DNA of 64,000 nucleotides. Origin: Xanthobacter autotrophicus Py2 (lineage in GTDB: Bacteria > Pseudomonadota > Alphaproteobacteria > Rhizobiales > Xanthobacteraceae). The notes beneath the pieces are model-generated. The model saw only the letters and a list, made by a program, of their open reading frames with translations, was not told the origin of the DNA and searched no databases. Positions within the stretch are counted from its first letter, which is position 1. Every line of letters begins with the position of its first letter. This document shows positions 25,263 through 35,012 of the stretch, one piece after another. The position numbers and the translations under genes were made by a program. Location: the NCBI GenBank assembly GCA_000017645.1, contig CP000782.1, positions 124,001-188,000 of the forward strand. The letters run 5' to 3'.

Positions 25263-28200
25263 AGCCGTTCAATCTCTCCGACTGGGCGCTCGATCACCGC
25301 TCGCTCGTCTGGTTCTTCATGATCGCCTTCATTCTGGCCGGAGCATTCTCCTACCTGAAGCTGGGACGCGAGGAAGATCCCGCCTTCACCATCAAGACCA
25401 TGGTGATCCAGGCGCAGTGGCCCGGCGCCTCCGCCAAAGACGTCACGCGTCAGGTCACAGACCGGATCGAGAAGAAGCTTGAGGAACTCGAATCCCTCGA
25501 CTACACAAAGAGCATCACGGTGCCGGGCCAGACGACGATCTTCGTCAATCTGCGCGCCACCACGAAGGCCCGGGACGTTCCTCCCACCTGGGTCCTGGTG
25601 CGCAACATGATCGGGGACATCAAGGGGTCCTTTCCGCAAGGGGTGGTCGGGCCGAACTTCAACGACCGGTTCGGCGACGTCTTCGGCAACATCTACGCCT
25701 TCACGAGCGACGGGCTGAGTCAGCGCGAGCTGCGCGACCAGGTCGAGGACGTGCGCGCCAAGGTGCTCACCGTGCCCAATGTCGGCCGGGTCGAGGTCAT
25801 CGGGGCGCAGGACGAGGTCATCTATCTGGAGTTCTCCACGCGCAAGCTCGCCGCGCTGGGGCTGGACCAGCGCGCCATCTTGTCCTCATTGCAGGCGCAG
25901 AACGCCATCACGCCGTCGGGCGTGCTGCAGGCCGGTCCCGAGCGCGTCAGCGTGCGGGTGAACGGCCAGTTCACCTCTGACGAGAGCCTGAAGGCTATCA
26001 ATCTGCGGATCAACGACCGGTTCTTCCCGCTCACCGACGTCGCCACCATTACCCGCGGCTATGTTGACCCGCCCATTTCCCTGTTTCGTTTCAACGGTGA
26101 GCCAGCCATCGGCCTCGCCATCGGCATGAAGGCAGGCGCCAACCTGCTCGAATTCGGCGAGGCGCTGAAGGCGCAGATGGCGAAGATCGAGGCGGACCTG
26201 CCCATCGGCGTCGGCGTGCACCTGGTGTCGGACCAGCCGCAGATCGTGGAGGAGGCGGTGGGCGGCTTCACGCGGGCCCTGTTAGAAGCCGTGATCATCG
26301 TGCTCGCCATCAGCTTCGTCAGTCTGGGCATGCGGGCGGGGCTCGTTGTGGCAATCTCGATCCCGCTGGTGCTGGCCATCACCTTCCTGGTCATGGCGAG
26401 TTCCGGCATCTCGCTGCAGCGCATCTCGCTCGGCGCGCTCATCATCGCCCTCGGCCTGCTGGTGGACGATGCCATGATCGCCGTGGAGATGATGGTGGCG
26501 CGGCTCGAAGCCGGCGATACCCTGCGGAAGGCGGCCACCCACGTCTATACGTCGACGGCTTTCCCCATGCTGACCGGAACGCTGGTGACGGTGGCGGGCT
26601 TCATTCCCATCGGGCTCAACAACAGCAATGCCGGCGAGTTCACCTTCACCTTGTTCGTGGTCATCGCGGTGTCGCTGATCGTGTCCTGGGTGGTGGCCGT
26701 GCTGTTCACGCCGCTGCTCGGCGTCACCATCCTGCCGGCGACGATGAAGAGCCATCACGACAAAAAGGGACGCTTCTCCCGCCTGTTCTCCCGGGTTCTC
26801 GACCTTTGCATGCGCCGGCGCTGGATCACCATCGCGGTGACAATCCTGGTGTTCCTCGTCTCCGTCGTCGGCATGGGCTTCGTGCAGCAACAGTTCTTCC
26901 CGTCCTCCGACCGCAACGAACTGGTGGTGGACTGGAACCTGCCCCAGAATGCCTCCATCGCCGAGACCAGCGCGCAAATGGCGCGCTTCGAGCAGGAGGC
27001 GCTGAAGGATAATCCCGGCCTCGATCACTGGTCGACTTATGTGGGGACCGGCGCGCCGCGCTTCGTCCTCACCTTCGACGTGCAGCCGTCGGATGTCTCG
27101 TTCGGGCAGACCGTGATCGTCACCAAGGATCTGGAGGCGCGCGACCGCCTCAAGGCCGAGTTGCAGGACTACCTGAAGGCCACGTTTCCTGGCACCGATG
27201 CCTTCGTGCACCTGCTCGACATCGGCCCGCCGGTGGGCCGCCCGGTGCAGTTCCGCGTCAGCGGTCCCGATATCGCGTCCGTCCGCGCCCAAGCGCTCGA
27301 ACTCGCCGTCGTGGTCCGACGCAACCCGCATCTCGGGAATGTGGTCTTCGACTGGATGGAGCCGGCGCGGGTCATCAAGGTCGACGTGATGCAGGACAAG
27401 GCCCGCCAGCTCGGCGTCACCTCCGAAGACATCGCCGCAACCATGAACAGCGTGCTGGACGGAGCTTCGATCACGCAGGTGCGCGACGACATCTATCTGG
27501 TCAATGTCATGGCGCGCGCCAATGCGGGGGAACGCCATTCCCTCGAAACCCTGCGCAACCTGCAGCTGACCGGATCGGGCACCCAGCCGGTGCCGCTGGC
27601 GGCGGTGGCCACGTTGCGCTACGAGCTGGAGCAGCCGACCATCTGGCGGCGGTCGCGGCTTCCCACCATCACGCTCAAGGCCGGCATCCTGGATGCGACC
27701 CAGCCCAACACGGTGGTCGAGCAGTTGAAGCCCGAGATCGCCGCCTTCAATGCGAAGCTGCCGGCCGGCTATCACGTGGCGATCGGCGGTGCCGTCGAGG
27801 AGAGCGGCAAGAGCCAGGCCCCGATCCTCGCGGTGATGCCGCTGATGCTGTTCATCATGGCGGCCATCCTGATGCTCCAGCTTCAGAGCTTCCAGCGGCT
27901 GGTGATCGTCTTCGCGGTGGCGCCCCTCGCGGTGATCGGTGTCGTCGCCGCGCTCCTGCCGAGCGGCGCACCCCTGGGCTTCGTCGCCATTCTCGGCGTG
28001 CTCGCGCTGATCGGCATCCTTATCCGCAATTCCGTGATCCTCATCGTGCAGATCGAGCATCTGCGCGGGGAAGGGTGTCCGCCATGGGAGGCGGTCGTGG
28101 AAGCAACCGAGAACCGCATGCGGCCCATCCTGCTGACGGCCGCCGCCGCGAGCCTCGGACTCATCCCCATCGCCGGCGAAGTATTCTGGGGGCCCATGGC

Positions 28201-28318
28201 CTACGCCATGATGGGCGGGATCATCGTCGGCACGGCGCTCACCCTCCTGTTTCTTCCGGCGCTGTATGTCGCGTGGTTCCGGATCAACGTGCCGCCGAAC
28301 GCACCCGCACAAGATTGA
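25259..28318 (+). CDS. RND-family efflux permease (AcrB-type)
   Basis: 1019 aa, GTG start. Twelve membrane segments with two large periplasmic loops. The helix 4 proton-relay motif is GLLVDDAMIAVEMM (paired Asp); helix 6 region ALIGILIRNSVILIVQIEHL is typical of the hydrophobe/amphiphile families. The N-terminus LDHRSLVWFFMIAFILAGAF and the QAQWPGASAKDVTRQVTDRI region are also characteristic. It extrudes hydrophobic compounds using the proton gradient with the two adaptors upstream. The family level (HAE-1-like or HAE-3-like) and substrates are not resolved from sequence. Length is normal, with no defects visible. Confidence 0.93.
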   Translation: MKPFNLSDWALDHRSLVWFFMIAFILAGAFSYLKLGREEDPAFTIKTMVIQAQWPGASAKDVTRQVTDRIEKKLEELESLDYTKSITVPGQTTIFVNLRATTKARDVPPTWVLVRNMIGDIKGSFPQGVVGPNFNDRFGDVFGNIYAFTSDGLSQRELRDQVEDVRAKVLTVPNVGRVEVIGAQDEVIYLEFSTRKLAALGLDQRAILSSLQAQNAITPSGVLQAGPERVSVRVNGQFTSDESLKAINLRINDRFFPLTDVATITRGYVDPPISLFRFNGEPAIGLAIGMKAGANLLEFGEALKAQMAKIEADLPIGVGVHLVSDQPQIVEEAVGGFTRALLEAVIIVLAISFVSLGMRAGLVVAISIPLVLAITFLVMASSGISLQRISLGALIIALGLLVDDAMIAVEMMVARLEAGDTLRKAATHVYTSTAFPMLTGTLVTVAGFIPIGLNNSNAGEFTFTLFVVIAVSLIVSWVVAVLFTPLLGVTILPATMKSHHDKKGRFSRLFSRVLDLCMRRRWITIAVTILVFLVSVVGMGFVQQQFFPSSDRNELVVDWNLPQNASIAETSAQMARFEQEALKDNPGLDHWSTYVGTGAPRFVLTFDVQPSDVSFGQTVIVTKDLEARDRLKAELQDYLKATFPGTDAFVHLLDIGPPVGRPVQFRVSGPDIASVRAQALELAVVVRRNPHLGNVVFDWMEPARVIKVDVMQDKARQLGVTSEDIAATMNSVLDGASITQVRDDIYLVNVMARANAGERHSLETLRNLQLTGSGTQPVPLAAVATLRYELEQPTIWRRSRLPTITLKAGILDATQPNTVVEQLKPEIAAFNAKLPAGYHVAIGGAVEESGKSQAPILAVMPLMLFIMAAILMLQLQSFQRLVIVFAVAPLAVIGVVAALLPSGAPLGFVAILGVLALIGILIRNSVILIVQIEHLRGEGCPPWEAVVEATENRMRPILLTAAAASLGLIPIAGEVFWGPMAYAMMGGIIVGTALTLLFLPALYVAWFRINVPPNAPAQD

Positions 28319-28464
28319 GCCGAGTCGCCGTCATGCCGGTCGCCGACCAGCCGACTTTGGCAGGATCAGATTGGCGGTCTCCAGAAGAGCCTACGCCAGT
28401 TGGGGCGGGTTTCGCAGCGTCAACGGCAAGGTCATCGCCTTGAGGACAGCTCTGCGGACCTGAG

Positions 28465-28492
28465 GCAGGGTCTGTCGAGGGGGACCCTGCCG
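28465..28492 (+). terminator. Hairpin downstream of the RND operon
   Basis: GGCAGGGTC - 10-base loop - GACCCTGCC, perfect 9-bp stem about 150 bases after the permease stop. A short T-run (GGTTTCC) follows. The remainder of 28319-28528 has no gene I can support. Confidence 0.55.
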
Positions 28493-28528
28493 CAGGTTTC
28501 CACCTAATACCAACGGCCCTCATTTTTG

Positions 28529-29100
28529 GTAAGCGTCGTCCCGGGCGCACCTTTATAGGTCGGGCGTGAGAGCGCACTTTGATGATCCTGATTGGAGGAT
28601 CGTTTTGTGTTTGGGCTTGACCATAGACTTGAGCCGGAGGTTGAGGTCCGGCGCTTCGAGGTGATCAACGGCGCGATGGGGCGTCGGCGCTGGACGGCGG
28701 ACGACCGGGCACGGATCCTGGAAGAGACTCTCGTTCCCGGCGCCGTGGTCTCGGTGGTTGCTCGCCGCCACGGCTTGACACCGTAACAGCTGTTCACCTG
28801 GCGCCGCGAGGCGCGGAGGACGGCGGAGACGGTGCCGGCGTTTGTGCCGGCGGTGGTCGCGCCGGAGGTTGGTCCGGCATCGGAGTCTTCGGCCACACGG
28901 TCACGGCCGAAGCGGCGCACTCGGCAACGCCGCGCGGCGGCCATCGAGGTCGACGTCGGCGGGGTCAGGGTGACGATCGAGAGCGGAGCTTCACCGGCCA
29001 CCATTGAGGCGGTGATCGGCGCGCTGAAGGGTAGATCATGATCGGCCCGAGCGGCGCGGTCCGGGTCATGGTGGCGACGCGGCCGGTGGACTTCCGCAAC
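28529..29100 (+). mobile_element. IS66-family remnant (left end, orfA, start of tnpB)
   Basis: Starts with GTAAGCGTCGTCCCGGGCGC at 28529, matching the GTAAGCG terminal repeats of IS66 elements. The orfA frame runs from about 28604 (RRWTADDRARILEETL, VSVVARRHGLTP) but has an in-frame TAA at 28784-28786, then continues QLFTWRREARR to IEAVIGALKGRS, stop at 29041. An overlapping tnpB starts at 29038 (MIGPSGAVRVMVATRPVDFR) and is lost after about 20 residues. The element is therefore defective; no transposase core (tnpC) is present. Confidence 0.75.
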
Positions 29101-29116
29101 TATGCGCCGACCATGA

Positions 29117-29535
29117 TTATGCGGAGTCGGCGCGGAAGGAGCACGTAATTGTGCCCGCCTGCACGACCCGGATCAGAGCCTTGACGTCGCCATCGCGATC
29201 TACAAGCACCCGCCGCCCGTTAGCCATCACGATCTCGATCCGGCCGCTGCCGTCCGCCATCAGCGGGCGGGTCGCCGCCGCGACCTCCGGCACGATCACA
29301 GCCGGAACAAATCCTGCTCTCGAAGCCGGACCAAACCGCCCGGCCCGCGCCGCGTCACGCCACTCGTTAGCTGCGTGCGCGTGATCCCGTATTTGCGGGC
29401 CGTCGTCGAGCCCAGGCGTCGACCCGAATAGCTCTGCTCGACGATCCGCAGCTTCGCCTCATCGCTGAAGCGCCGCCGGCCGCCGCTCTCAACGATCTCA
29501 AGCCGACTGATCGGCGTGACTGGATAGACGTCCAT
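29117..29535 (-). pseudogene. Second IS66 orfA remnant, opposite orientation, frameshifted
   Basis: Minus strand: SRLEIVESGGRRRFSDEAKL, IVEQSYSGRRLGSTTARKYG, then after a frameshift near 29297 FVPAVIVPEVA and GRIEIVMANGRRVLVDRDGD. These are the N- and C-terminal parts of an IS66 orfA protein different in sequence from the one at 28604. The two remnants face each other, with truncated tnpB between them. 29536-29660 holds nothing recognisable. Confidence 0.68.
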
Positions 29536-29644
29536 ACAGACGAATTCTCACCACCAAGCCTCAATTCGCAAGACGGCCGCCGTCGGAGGGATACTGCAAC
29601 GCCATCGCCTGGCTAACTTCCATCTCGGCAGCGAGTTCGGCAAC

Positions 29645-29866
29645 TTGCGCCGCCGTCGCACTGCCGGCCCGACCTTTCAGGAATTCACGGATCGCATCCG
29701 TCCGCCGGCACGCTTTGCCATCTCACTGATCTTTGGAACGGTGGTGTCCACCGCGCTCGCCGTGTTCGTCGTCCCGATCCTGTACGATCTCGACGCCCGC
29801 CGCCGGACGCGGAACCTCGGAGCCGGCGGCGAAATCCGAGCGGCGGGAGGCGGGACAATGCCCTGA
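29645..29866 (+). pseudogene. Possible C-terminal remnant of an RND permease
   Basis: The segment FAISLIFGTVVSTALAVFVV followed by PILYDLDARRR resembles the last membrane helix and the VVPxLY end of RND transporters. Only about 30 residues match and the flanks are unrelated. It may be the tail of a pump gene deleted by the IS66 insertion. Weak call. Confidence 0.35.
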
Positions 29867-29933
29867 TTGCTTGGACATGCCGGGCCGGAACAGGCGAGAT
29901 GGGGGACCTGCAACCACGGAGGCAAGGCCGCCC

Positions 29934-30989
29934 ATGCCGGGGACGAAGATCCAGGAGTTCGCCTTTCTCGCCACCCTCGTGCTCGTGACGGTGGCGTTCC
30001 TCTGGCTGCTGTCGCCTTATTACGGCGCGATCTTGTGGGCAGTCATCCTGGCGATCCTGTTCGATCCGCTCCAACGCGGGCTTGAGAGGTGGCTCGGTGG
30101 CCGGCGCAACCTCGCGGCGGCACTCAGCGTCCTGGCCTGCATCTGCGTCGTCGTCATCCCCGGCACACTGATCCTCGCCGCCCTCGCCAACGAAGCCGCC
30201 AGCCTCTACACCCGCATCGGCACGCGCGAATTCGATCCGGGCACAATGCTCGCGCAGCTCCAGGGGGTGCTGCCGTCCTTCGTCTGGAGGGCCCTTGCCG
30301 CGCTCGATCTCGGCGACATGGCTCAGCTCCAGACCCGGCTGACATCGTTCCTCCTCGAATTCAGCCAGACCCTCGCCAACAGGGCGATCATCATCGGGCA
30401 GAACACGGCCCAGTTCGTCATCAGCCTTGGGGTGATGCTTTACCTGCTGTTCTTCCTGTTCCGCGATGGCGTGGCCCTTGCTGCCAGTATCCGCAAAGCC
30501 AGCCCTCTCGGCGCGCACGAAACCGACCAGTTGCTCGAGAAGTTCACCTCTGTGGTGAAGGCCACGGTCAAAGGCAATGTCACCATTGCCGCAATCCAGG
30601 GCGCCATAGGAGGGGTCACTTTCGGGATGCTGGGGATCCAGGCCGCGCTCTTGTGGGGCGTCCTGATGGCCGTCCTGTCACTTCTGCCCGCTGTGGGCGC
30701 CGGACTGGTCTGGGTGCCGGCGGCAGCCTATCTGCTGCTGACCGGCGCCTATCTGAAGGGCGCCATCCTGCTCGCGATCGGCACGCTGGTGATCAGCACG
30801 GTGGACAACGTCCTGCGGCCAGCTTTGGTGGGGAAGGGTACCATGCTGCCGGACTACGCCGTGCTCATTTCCACGGTGGGCGGCCTCTCGCTGATCGGCA
30901 TGAATGGATTTGTCCTCGGCCCGCTGATCGTCGCCCTGTTCGTTGCCGCATGGTCGCTCTTCTCGGATGACAAGATGCAACCCTCATGA
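29934..30989 (+). CDS. AI-2E-family (PerM/YdiK) membrane transporter
   Basis: 351 aa from ATG 29934 with GGAGG upstream. About eight membrane segments: two pairs near the N-terminus (LATLVLVTVAFLWLLSPYYG), an amphipathic middle region (residues ~85-150), then the conserved block with GVTFGMLGIQAALLWGVLMA, LLPAVGAGLVWVPAA and DNVLRPALVGKG. This is the standard AI-2E/PerM layout. Members export small solutes, some autoinducer-2 and some acting as Na+/H+ antiporters; the substrate here is not predictable. It is convergent with the MBL gene (49 bases apart). Confidence 0.9.
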   Translation: MPGTKIQEFAFLATLVLVTVAFLWLLSPYYGAILWAVILAILFDPLQRGLERWLGGRRNLAAALSVLACICVVVIPGTLILAALANEAASLYTRIGTREFDPGTMLAQLQGVLPSFVWRALAALDLGDMAQLQTRLTSFLLEFSQTLANRAIIIGQNTAQFVISLGVMLYLLFFLFRDGVALAASIRKASPLGAHETDQLLEKFTSVVKATVKGNVTIAAIQGAIGGVTFGMLGIQAALLWGVLMAVLSLLPAVGAGLVWVPAAAYLLLTGAYLKGAILLAIGTLVISTVDNVLRPALVGKGTMLPDYAVLISTVGGLSLIGMNGFVLGPLIVALFVAAWSLFSDDKMQPS

Positions 30990-31037
30990 GCTGTCGCCGC
31001 TTGCCGTGCAAACTGCATGTGTCTGCTCCGAAGTGTC

Positions 31038-32045
31038 TTAGCGCCGGGCAAACACCCACCTTTGCGCGTCCATCCCGTGCCCCAGTTCCCCGCGGACGAC
31101 CAGATGACGCAAGTGCGCCAGCGCCTCGCTGAGCCCGAAGCCGGTCTGATCGAGCGGCAGAGGCCGGAACAGGACCTCCAGCGTCTCCATCACCGTGCGC
31201 GGCTCGATGCAAAAGTCCATGAGCCGTTCCAGCCGCTCGTCGTGATGCGCCTTGAGGGCGGCGATCCGCCCATGGAGGCCGTAGAACGGGTCGCCGTGGG
31301 AAGGCAGGACCAGAGTGCCTTCGGGCAGCGCCTCGAACTGAAGGAGCGATCCCAGGAACGCGCCGAGCGGATCGGCGCATGGGTCCGAAGGGTGCGTCCC
31401 AATGTGCGGCGAGATTCGTGCGAGAATCTGGTCCGCCGCGATCAGCAGGTCTCTCTCCGCGCAATAGAGGCAGATCATCTCCGGCGCGTGGCCTTCGCCG
31501 ATCATCACCCGCCACGCGCTGCCGGCGAGCATCAGTTCGTCCCCCTCCTTCACCCGCATATAGCGCCGGGGCAGCGGCCCGACCCATTTGGGATAAAGCA
31601 TGCCCCGGCGTTCCACCAGGTCCAGGAACGGCTGGGGCGCGCCGCACAGCCGGTTGTGGGCCACGAGCTGAGGAATCACCTCCACGGGATCCTCGTTGAG
31701 GAGCAGGCGCGCCTGCATCCACTCCAGGCGGCTCATGTGGATGTCGGCGCCGGTGCGGGCATGGAGCCAACCCGCCAGCCCCACATGGTCCGGATGGAAA
31801 TGGGTCCCGAGGAGCCGCGCCACCGGCCGTCCGCCGAGCAGCGGATCAGCCAGCACCCGCGCGAAAAGCGCCCGCGTCGGGGCGTCGTCAATGCCGGAAT
31901 CGATCAGGGTCCATCCGTCCGGCCCCGAGAGCAGCCAGGCGTTGACCTCGCTCGGCGGAAAGGGCAGCGGCACACGCACGCGCAGCAGGCCGGGCGCAAC
32001 CTCGCTGAGATCGTCCGAGACGGCTTCATGCAGGCCGGTGGTCAT
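31038..32045 (-). CDS. Metallo-beta-lactamase-fold hydrolase
   Basis: 335 aa from ATG 32045 (GGGGAGCGAGC upstream); an earlier ATG 51 bases upstream is less likely. Metal site: GTHFHPDHVGLAGWL (HxHxDH), GEGHAPEMICLY, IAADQILARISPHIG, and a later LVLPSHGDPF His. A C-terminal helical domain of ~80 residues follows, as in the glyoxalase-II-like/LACTB2 subgroup. It probably hydrolyses a thioester or lactone with two bound zinc or iron ions. It is divergent from the MarR gene, sharing the intergenic region at 32046-32251. Confidence 0.85.
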   Translation of the reverse strand: MTTGLHEAVSDDLSEVAPGLLRVRVPLPFPPSEVNAWLLSGPDGWTLIDSGIDDAPTRALFARVLADPLLGGRPVARLLGTHFHPDHVGLAGWLHARTGADIHMSRLEWMQARLLLNEDPVEVIPQLVAHNRLCGAPQPFLDLVERRGMLYPKWVGPLPRRYMRVKEGDELMLAGSAWRVMIGEGHAPEMICLYCAERDLLIAADQILARISPHIGTHPSDPCADPLGAFLGSLLQFEALPEGTLVLPSHGDPFYGLHGRIAALKAHHDERLERLMDFCIEPRTVMETLEVLFRPLPLDQTGFGLSEALAHLRHLVVRGELGHGMDAQRWVFARR

Positions 32046-32220
32046 GCTCGCTCCCCATATCGCACGCTTTCCCATTCCCGGACCGAGGCGGCCCATTCAC
32101 CGGCCACATGTGAGAGGTCCGTGCGGTCCGCATGGACGGTCGCTTTGCGCAGGCTCTTGCGGTCGAGCCGCCCTCGGCTTGATCCGGTCGCCGCCCCGCT
32201 CACGACCCAAATTGATTGCA

Positions 32221-32237
32221 TCAGAATTAATTTCTGA
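32221..32237. promoter_or_regulatory. MarR-type operator upstream of marR/FUSC operon
   Basis: TCAGAA - TTAAT - TTCTGA, perfect 6-bp inverted repeat in an AT-rich patch, 15 bases before the marR start. Size and location suit autoregulation by the MarR protein. Confidence 0.6.
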
Positions 32238-32251
32238 CACAGTATGTGCTC

Positions 32252-32725
32252 ATGAACAACCAACAAGCAAGCCGTCGGCGGCTCACCTCCGGCCTGTTGC
32301 AGGCGGGCCGGCAATGGCGGCGGCTGGCGGAAGCCGCGCTCGCGGCCGATGACATTTCGGAGGCCTGCGCCTCGCCCCTGGTGTGGCTGAGGCGCCTCGG
32401 CGGCGGCGTGCGTCAGGTGACCCTTGCGGCACACGTTGGCATCGAAGGCACGTCCCTCGTCCGCTTGCTCGACCAGCTCTGTGACGCCGGGTTCGTGGTG
32501 CGCCGGGACGATCCGGAGGACCGTCGCGCCAAGACCCTGTGGCTCACTGCGGAGGGCGAGCAGCTCGCGGAGCGCATCGAGCGCGCCATCGCCAGGCTGC
32601 GGTCCCGCATCTTCGCCGAGATCAGCGAAGCGGACGTCGAGGCGACCCTCCGGGTGCTCGAGGCCCTCGAGCACGCCCATACCCGCCTCCAGCAGAACCC
32701 TAGTCTCCTGGAGGCGGACTCTTGA
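32252..32725 (+). CDS. MarR-family regulator of aromatic-acid efflux operon
   Basis: 157 aa from ATG 32252 (GTG at 32246 possible). Winged helix: WLRRLGGGVRQVTLAAHVGI, EGTSLVRLLDQLCDAGFVVR, RDDPEDRRAKTLWLT (the DxRxxxLxLT wing). Its stop overlaps the start of the FUSC gene, so the regulator leads the efflux operon. MarR proteins next to FUSC/AaeB pumps usually respond to phenolic acids; that ligand class is an inference here. Confidence 0.88.
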   Translation: MNNQQASRRRLTSGLLQAGRQWRRLAEAALAADDISEACASPLVWLRRLGGGVRQVTLAAHVGIEGTSLVRLLDQLCDAGFVVRRDDPEDRRAKTLWLTAEGEQLAERIERAIARLRSRIFAEISEADVEATLRVLEALEHAHTRLQQNPSLLEADS

Positions 32726-34785
32726 AGCTTCCCTCGGCGCGCGACTGGCTGTTCTCCACCAAGGCCTTCACCGCCGCCATGCTGGCGCTCTACGTGGCCC
32801 TGGCCATGGACCTGCCGCGCCCCTATTGGGCCATGACCACGGTCTATGTGGTGTCCCACCCGCTCACCGGCGCCACTACCTCCAAGGCGCTCTATCGCAT
32901 GCTCGGTACCCTCATCGGCGCCACTGGCGCGGTGGTGCTCGTGCCGACGTTCGTGAGCGCCCCCGAGCTTCTGAGCATCGCCGTCGCCGCCTGGATCGGA
33001 GGGCTGCTCTACCTCTCTTTGCTCGATCGCACGCCCCGCAGCTACGTGTTCATGCTGGCGGCCTACACTCTGCCCATCATCGCTTTGCCGACGGTCACCG
33101 CGCCGGAGACCATCTTCGACGTGGCTCTCGCTCGCAGCGAAGAGATCATCCTCGGGATCCTGTGCGCGAGCCTCGTGGGCGCGGTCGTGTTCCCGGTGAG
33201 CGTCGGGCCGGCCCTCGCCGCACGCGTCGGCGGCTGGTTGCGCGATGCCGGCGCCTGGGCCGGCGAGGTGCTGCGTGGCGAGGTGACGGATGAGGCCGTG
33301 CCCCTGGTCCGACAGAAGCTCGCCGCGGACGTCGCGGCGCTCGACGCGCTCATCATGCAACTGGCACACGATCCCGAGGCGCGCGCCTTCGCCCGCGAAG
33401 CCGGAGAGCTCCGCGGTCGCCTGCTGCTGCTCCTGCCGGTACTGTCCTCCCTCAACGACCGGATGCGCGCGATCACCCGCGAGGAAGCGATGGGCAGCGC
33501 GCGGGACGATCTTGTCGCCCTCGCCCGCGAAATCGCGGACTGGATCGGGGGGGCTCCCGACACGCCGGAGCGGTTGCGCGCACGGATCGCTGAGCTGACT
33601 CCGGATCCCGGCGCCCCCAGGGGCTGGCCGAGCCTCCTTCATGCGAACCTCTGCGCCCGCCTCAAAGAGCTTGTCGATCTCTGGCAGGACTGCCTCGCGT
33701 TACGCCGGCAGGTGGCTGGAGACCCTGCTGCGGGACACTGGGCGCCCGTGCTGCACCACCGCCCCGTCATCGGCACCGCGCGCCATCATGATCACGGCCT
33801 GCTGCTATTCTCCACCGCTTCCGCCGCGCTCGCGACCCTGACGGCGAGCCTGATCTGGATCGCGAGCGGATGGCCCGGCGGCGCCAATTTCGTGGCCATG
33901 GCGGCGGTCGCCTGCTGCTTCTTCGGCGCCCAGGACCGGCCAGCCCCGTTCCTCTGGATGATGGTGGTCTGGGGCACCACGGCCCAGGTGATCGCCGGGG
34001 TCCTTCTGTTCACGGTGGTGCCCCAGATCCACGATTTCGCGATGCTCGTGCTGGTGCTGGTGCTGCCGTTCCTGCTGGTTGGGGCGCTCATTCCCCGCCC
34101 GGAACTCGGCCTCGTCACCCTACTGCTCGCCGCAACGGGTTCGGGCTCCCTCTCGGTCCAGAGCCACTACAATGCGGATTTCACCGTTTATGTGAATGAA
34201 AGCCTGGCGGTGACCGGCGGCTTCCTGTTCGCCTGGATCTGGGCGTTGGCGACCAAACCCTTCGGCGCCGAGATCACCGCCCGCCGCCTCGTGCGCTCGG
34301 GCTGGGCGGACCTTGCCGCCTGCGCCGCCGGCACCCGCCTGCAGGACCACCGCGTGCTGGTGAGCCGCACCCTCGACCGCCTCGGTCTGCTCATTCCCCG
34401 CCTCGCCTCGGGCACCATCGACGACGGCCTCGCCACGGACGGGCTCAGAGACTTGCGCATCGGCTACAATGTCCTTGATCTGCAGCGCGATCGCCGGGCG
34501 CTGCCTGGTGCCGCAAAGGACGCCATCAACGCCGTCCTCGAAGGGGTAGCCGGGCATTTCCGAACGCAGCAGAAGGCCGGCGCGGCGCTGCTGCCGCCCG
34601 CCGGCCTTCTGGACCATGTGGACGAGGCGATCCGCGCCGTGCTTGCCCAGCGCGCCGGGCAGGCGGCGGATAATGCCCTGCAGGCGCTGGTCGGCCTCAG
34701 GCAGGCTCTGTTCCCCGGGGCCGCGGCGCCCCTCCTGCCGCCGGCACGGGGCGCCGTCGACCCGCCTTTGCTCGCGGCCGAGTGA
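32722..34785 (+). CDS. FUSC-family (AaeB-like) aromatic acid efflux permease
   Basis: 687 aa, TTG start overlapping the MarR stop (CTTGA), with GGAGG upstream. Two blocks of five to six membrane helices (residues ~12-165 and ~355-510) are separated by a cytoplasmic helical domain, the layout of AaeB/FusC. DLPRPYWAMTTVYVVSHPLT is a typical first-block motif; FVAMAAVACCFFGAQDRP begins the second. It works with the HlyD protein downstream to export hydroxylated aromatic acids or related compounds. Confidence 0.88.
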   Translation: MKLPSARDWLFSTKAFTAAMLALYVALAMDLPRPYWAMTTVYVVSHPLTGATTSKALYRMLGTLIGATGAVVLVPTFVSAPELLSIAVAAWIGGLLYLSLLDRTPRSYVFMLAAYTLPIIALPTVTAPETIFDVALARSEEIILGILCASLVGAVVFPVSVGPALAARVGGWLRDAGAWAGEVLRGEVTDEAVPLVRQKLAADVAALDALIMQLAHDPEARAFAREAGELRGRLLLLLPVLSSLNDRMRAITREEAMGSARDDLVALAREIADWIGGAPDTPERLRARIAELTPDPGAPRGWPSLLHANLCARLKELVDLWQDCLALRRQVAGDPAAGHWAPVLHHRPVIGTARHHDHGLLLFSTASAALATLTASLIWIASGWPGGANFVAMAAVACCFFGAQDRPAPFLWMMVVWGTTAQVIAGVLLFTVVPQIHDFAMLVLVLVLPFLLVGALIPRPELGLVTLLLAATGSGSLSVQSHYNADFTVYVNESLAVTGGFLFAWIWALATKPFGAEITARRLVRSGWADLAACAAGTRLQDHRVLVSRTLDRLGLLIPRLASGTIDDGLATDGLRDLRIGYNVLDLQRDRRALPGAAKDAINAVLEGVAGHFRTQQKAGAALLPPAGLLDHVDEAIRAVLAQRAGQAADNALQALVGLRQALFPGAAAPLLPPARGAVDPPLLAAE

Positions 34786-34805
34786 GACACGCGAGGAGAC
34801 CCCAA

Positions 34806-35012
34806 TTGCCCGCGGAACTCGACATCTTCGGCGTCTACGTGCCGACCTTTCTCCTCCTCGCGCTCGCCGCCATGGCGGTCACGCGGCTCCTCTCCCGCCT
34901 CGTCAGCCAGGTGGGGCTCGGCCGCCTCATCTGGCACCGGGCACTGTTCGACCTCGCCGTGTTCGTGCTCGTGACCGGCGCGGGATATGTCCTTCTCCAA
35001 CGGATCGCATGA
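34806..35012 (+). CDS. DUF1656 (AaeX-like) small membrane protein
   Basis: 68 aa from a TTG at 34806 with GCGAGGAG nine bases upstream; the frame also allows a GTG at 34782 inside the FUSC stop. ELDIFGVYVPTFLLLALAAM is the DUF1656 signature; two membrane segments. It sits between the FUSC and HlyD genes exactly as AaeX does in E. coli. The role is unknown but it is almost always part of this pump operon. Confidence 0.85.
   Translation: MPAELDIFGVYVPTFLLLALAAMAVTRLLSRLVSQVGLGRLIWHRALFDLAVFVLVTGAGYVLLQRIA

Noticed and set aside
26282..28312. 676-codon open frame opposite the RND permease
   Set aside because: Antisense shadow with His/Arg/Asp-rich sequence and no homology-like motif.
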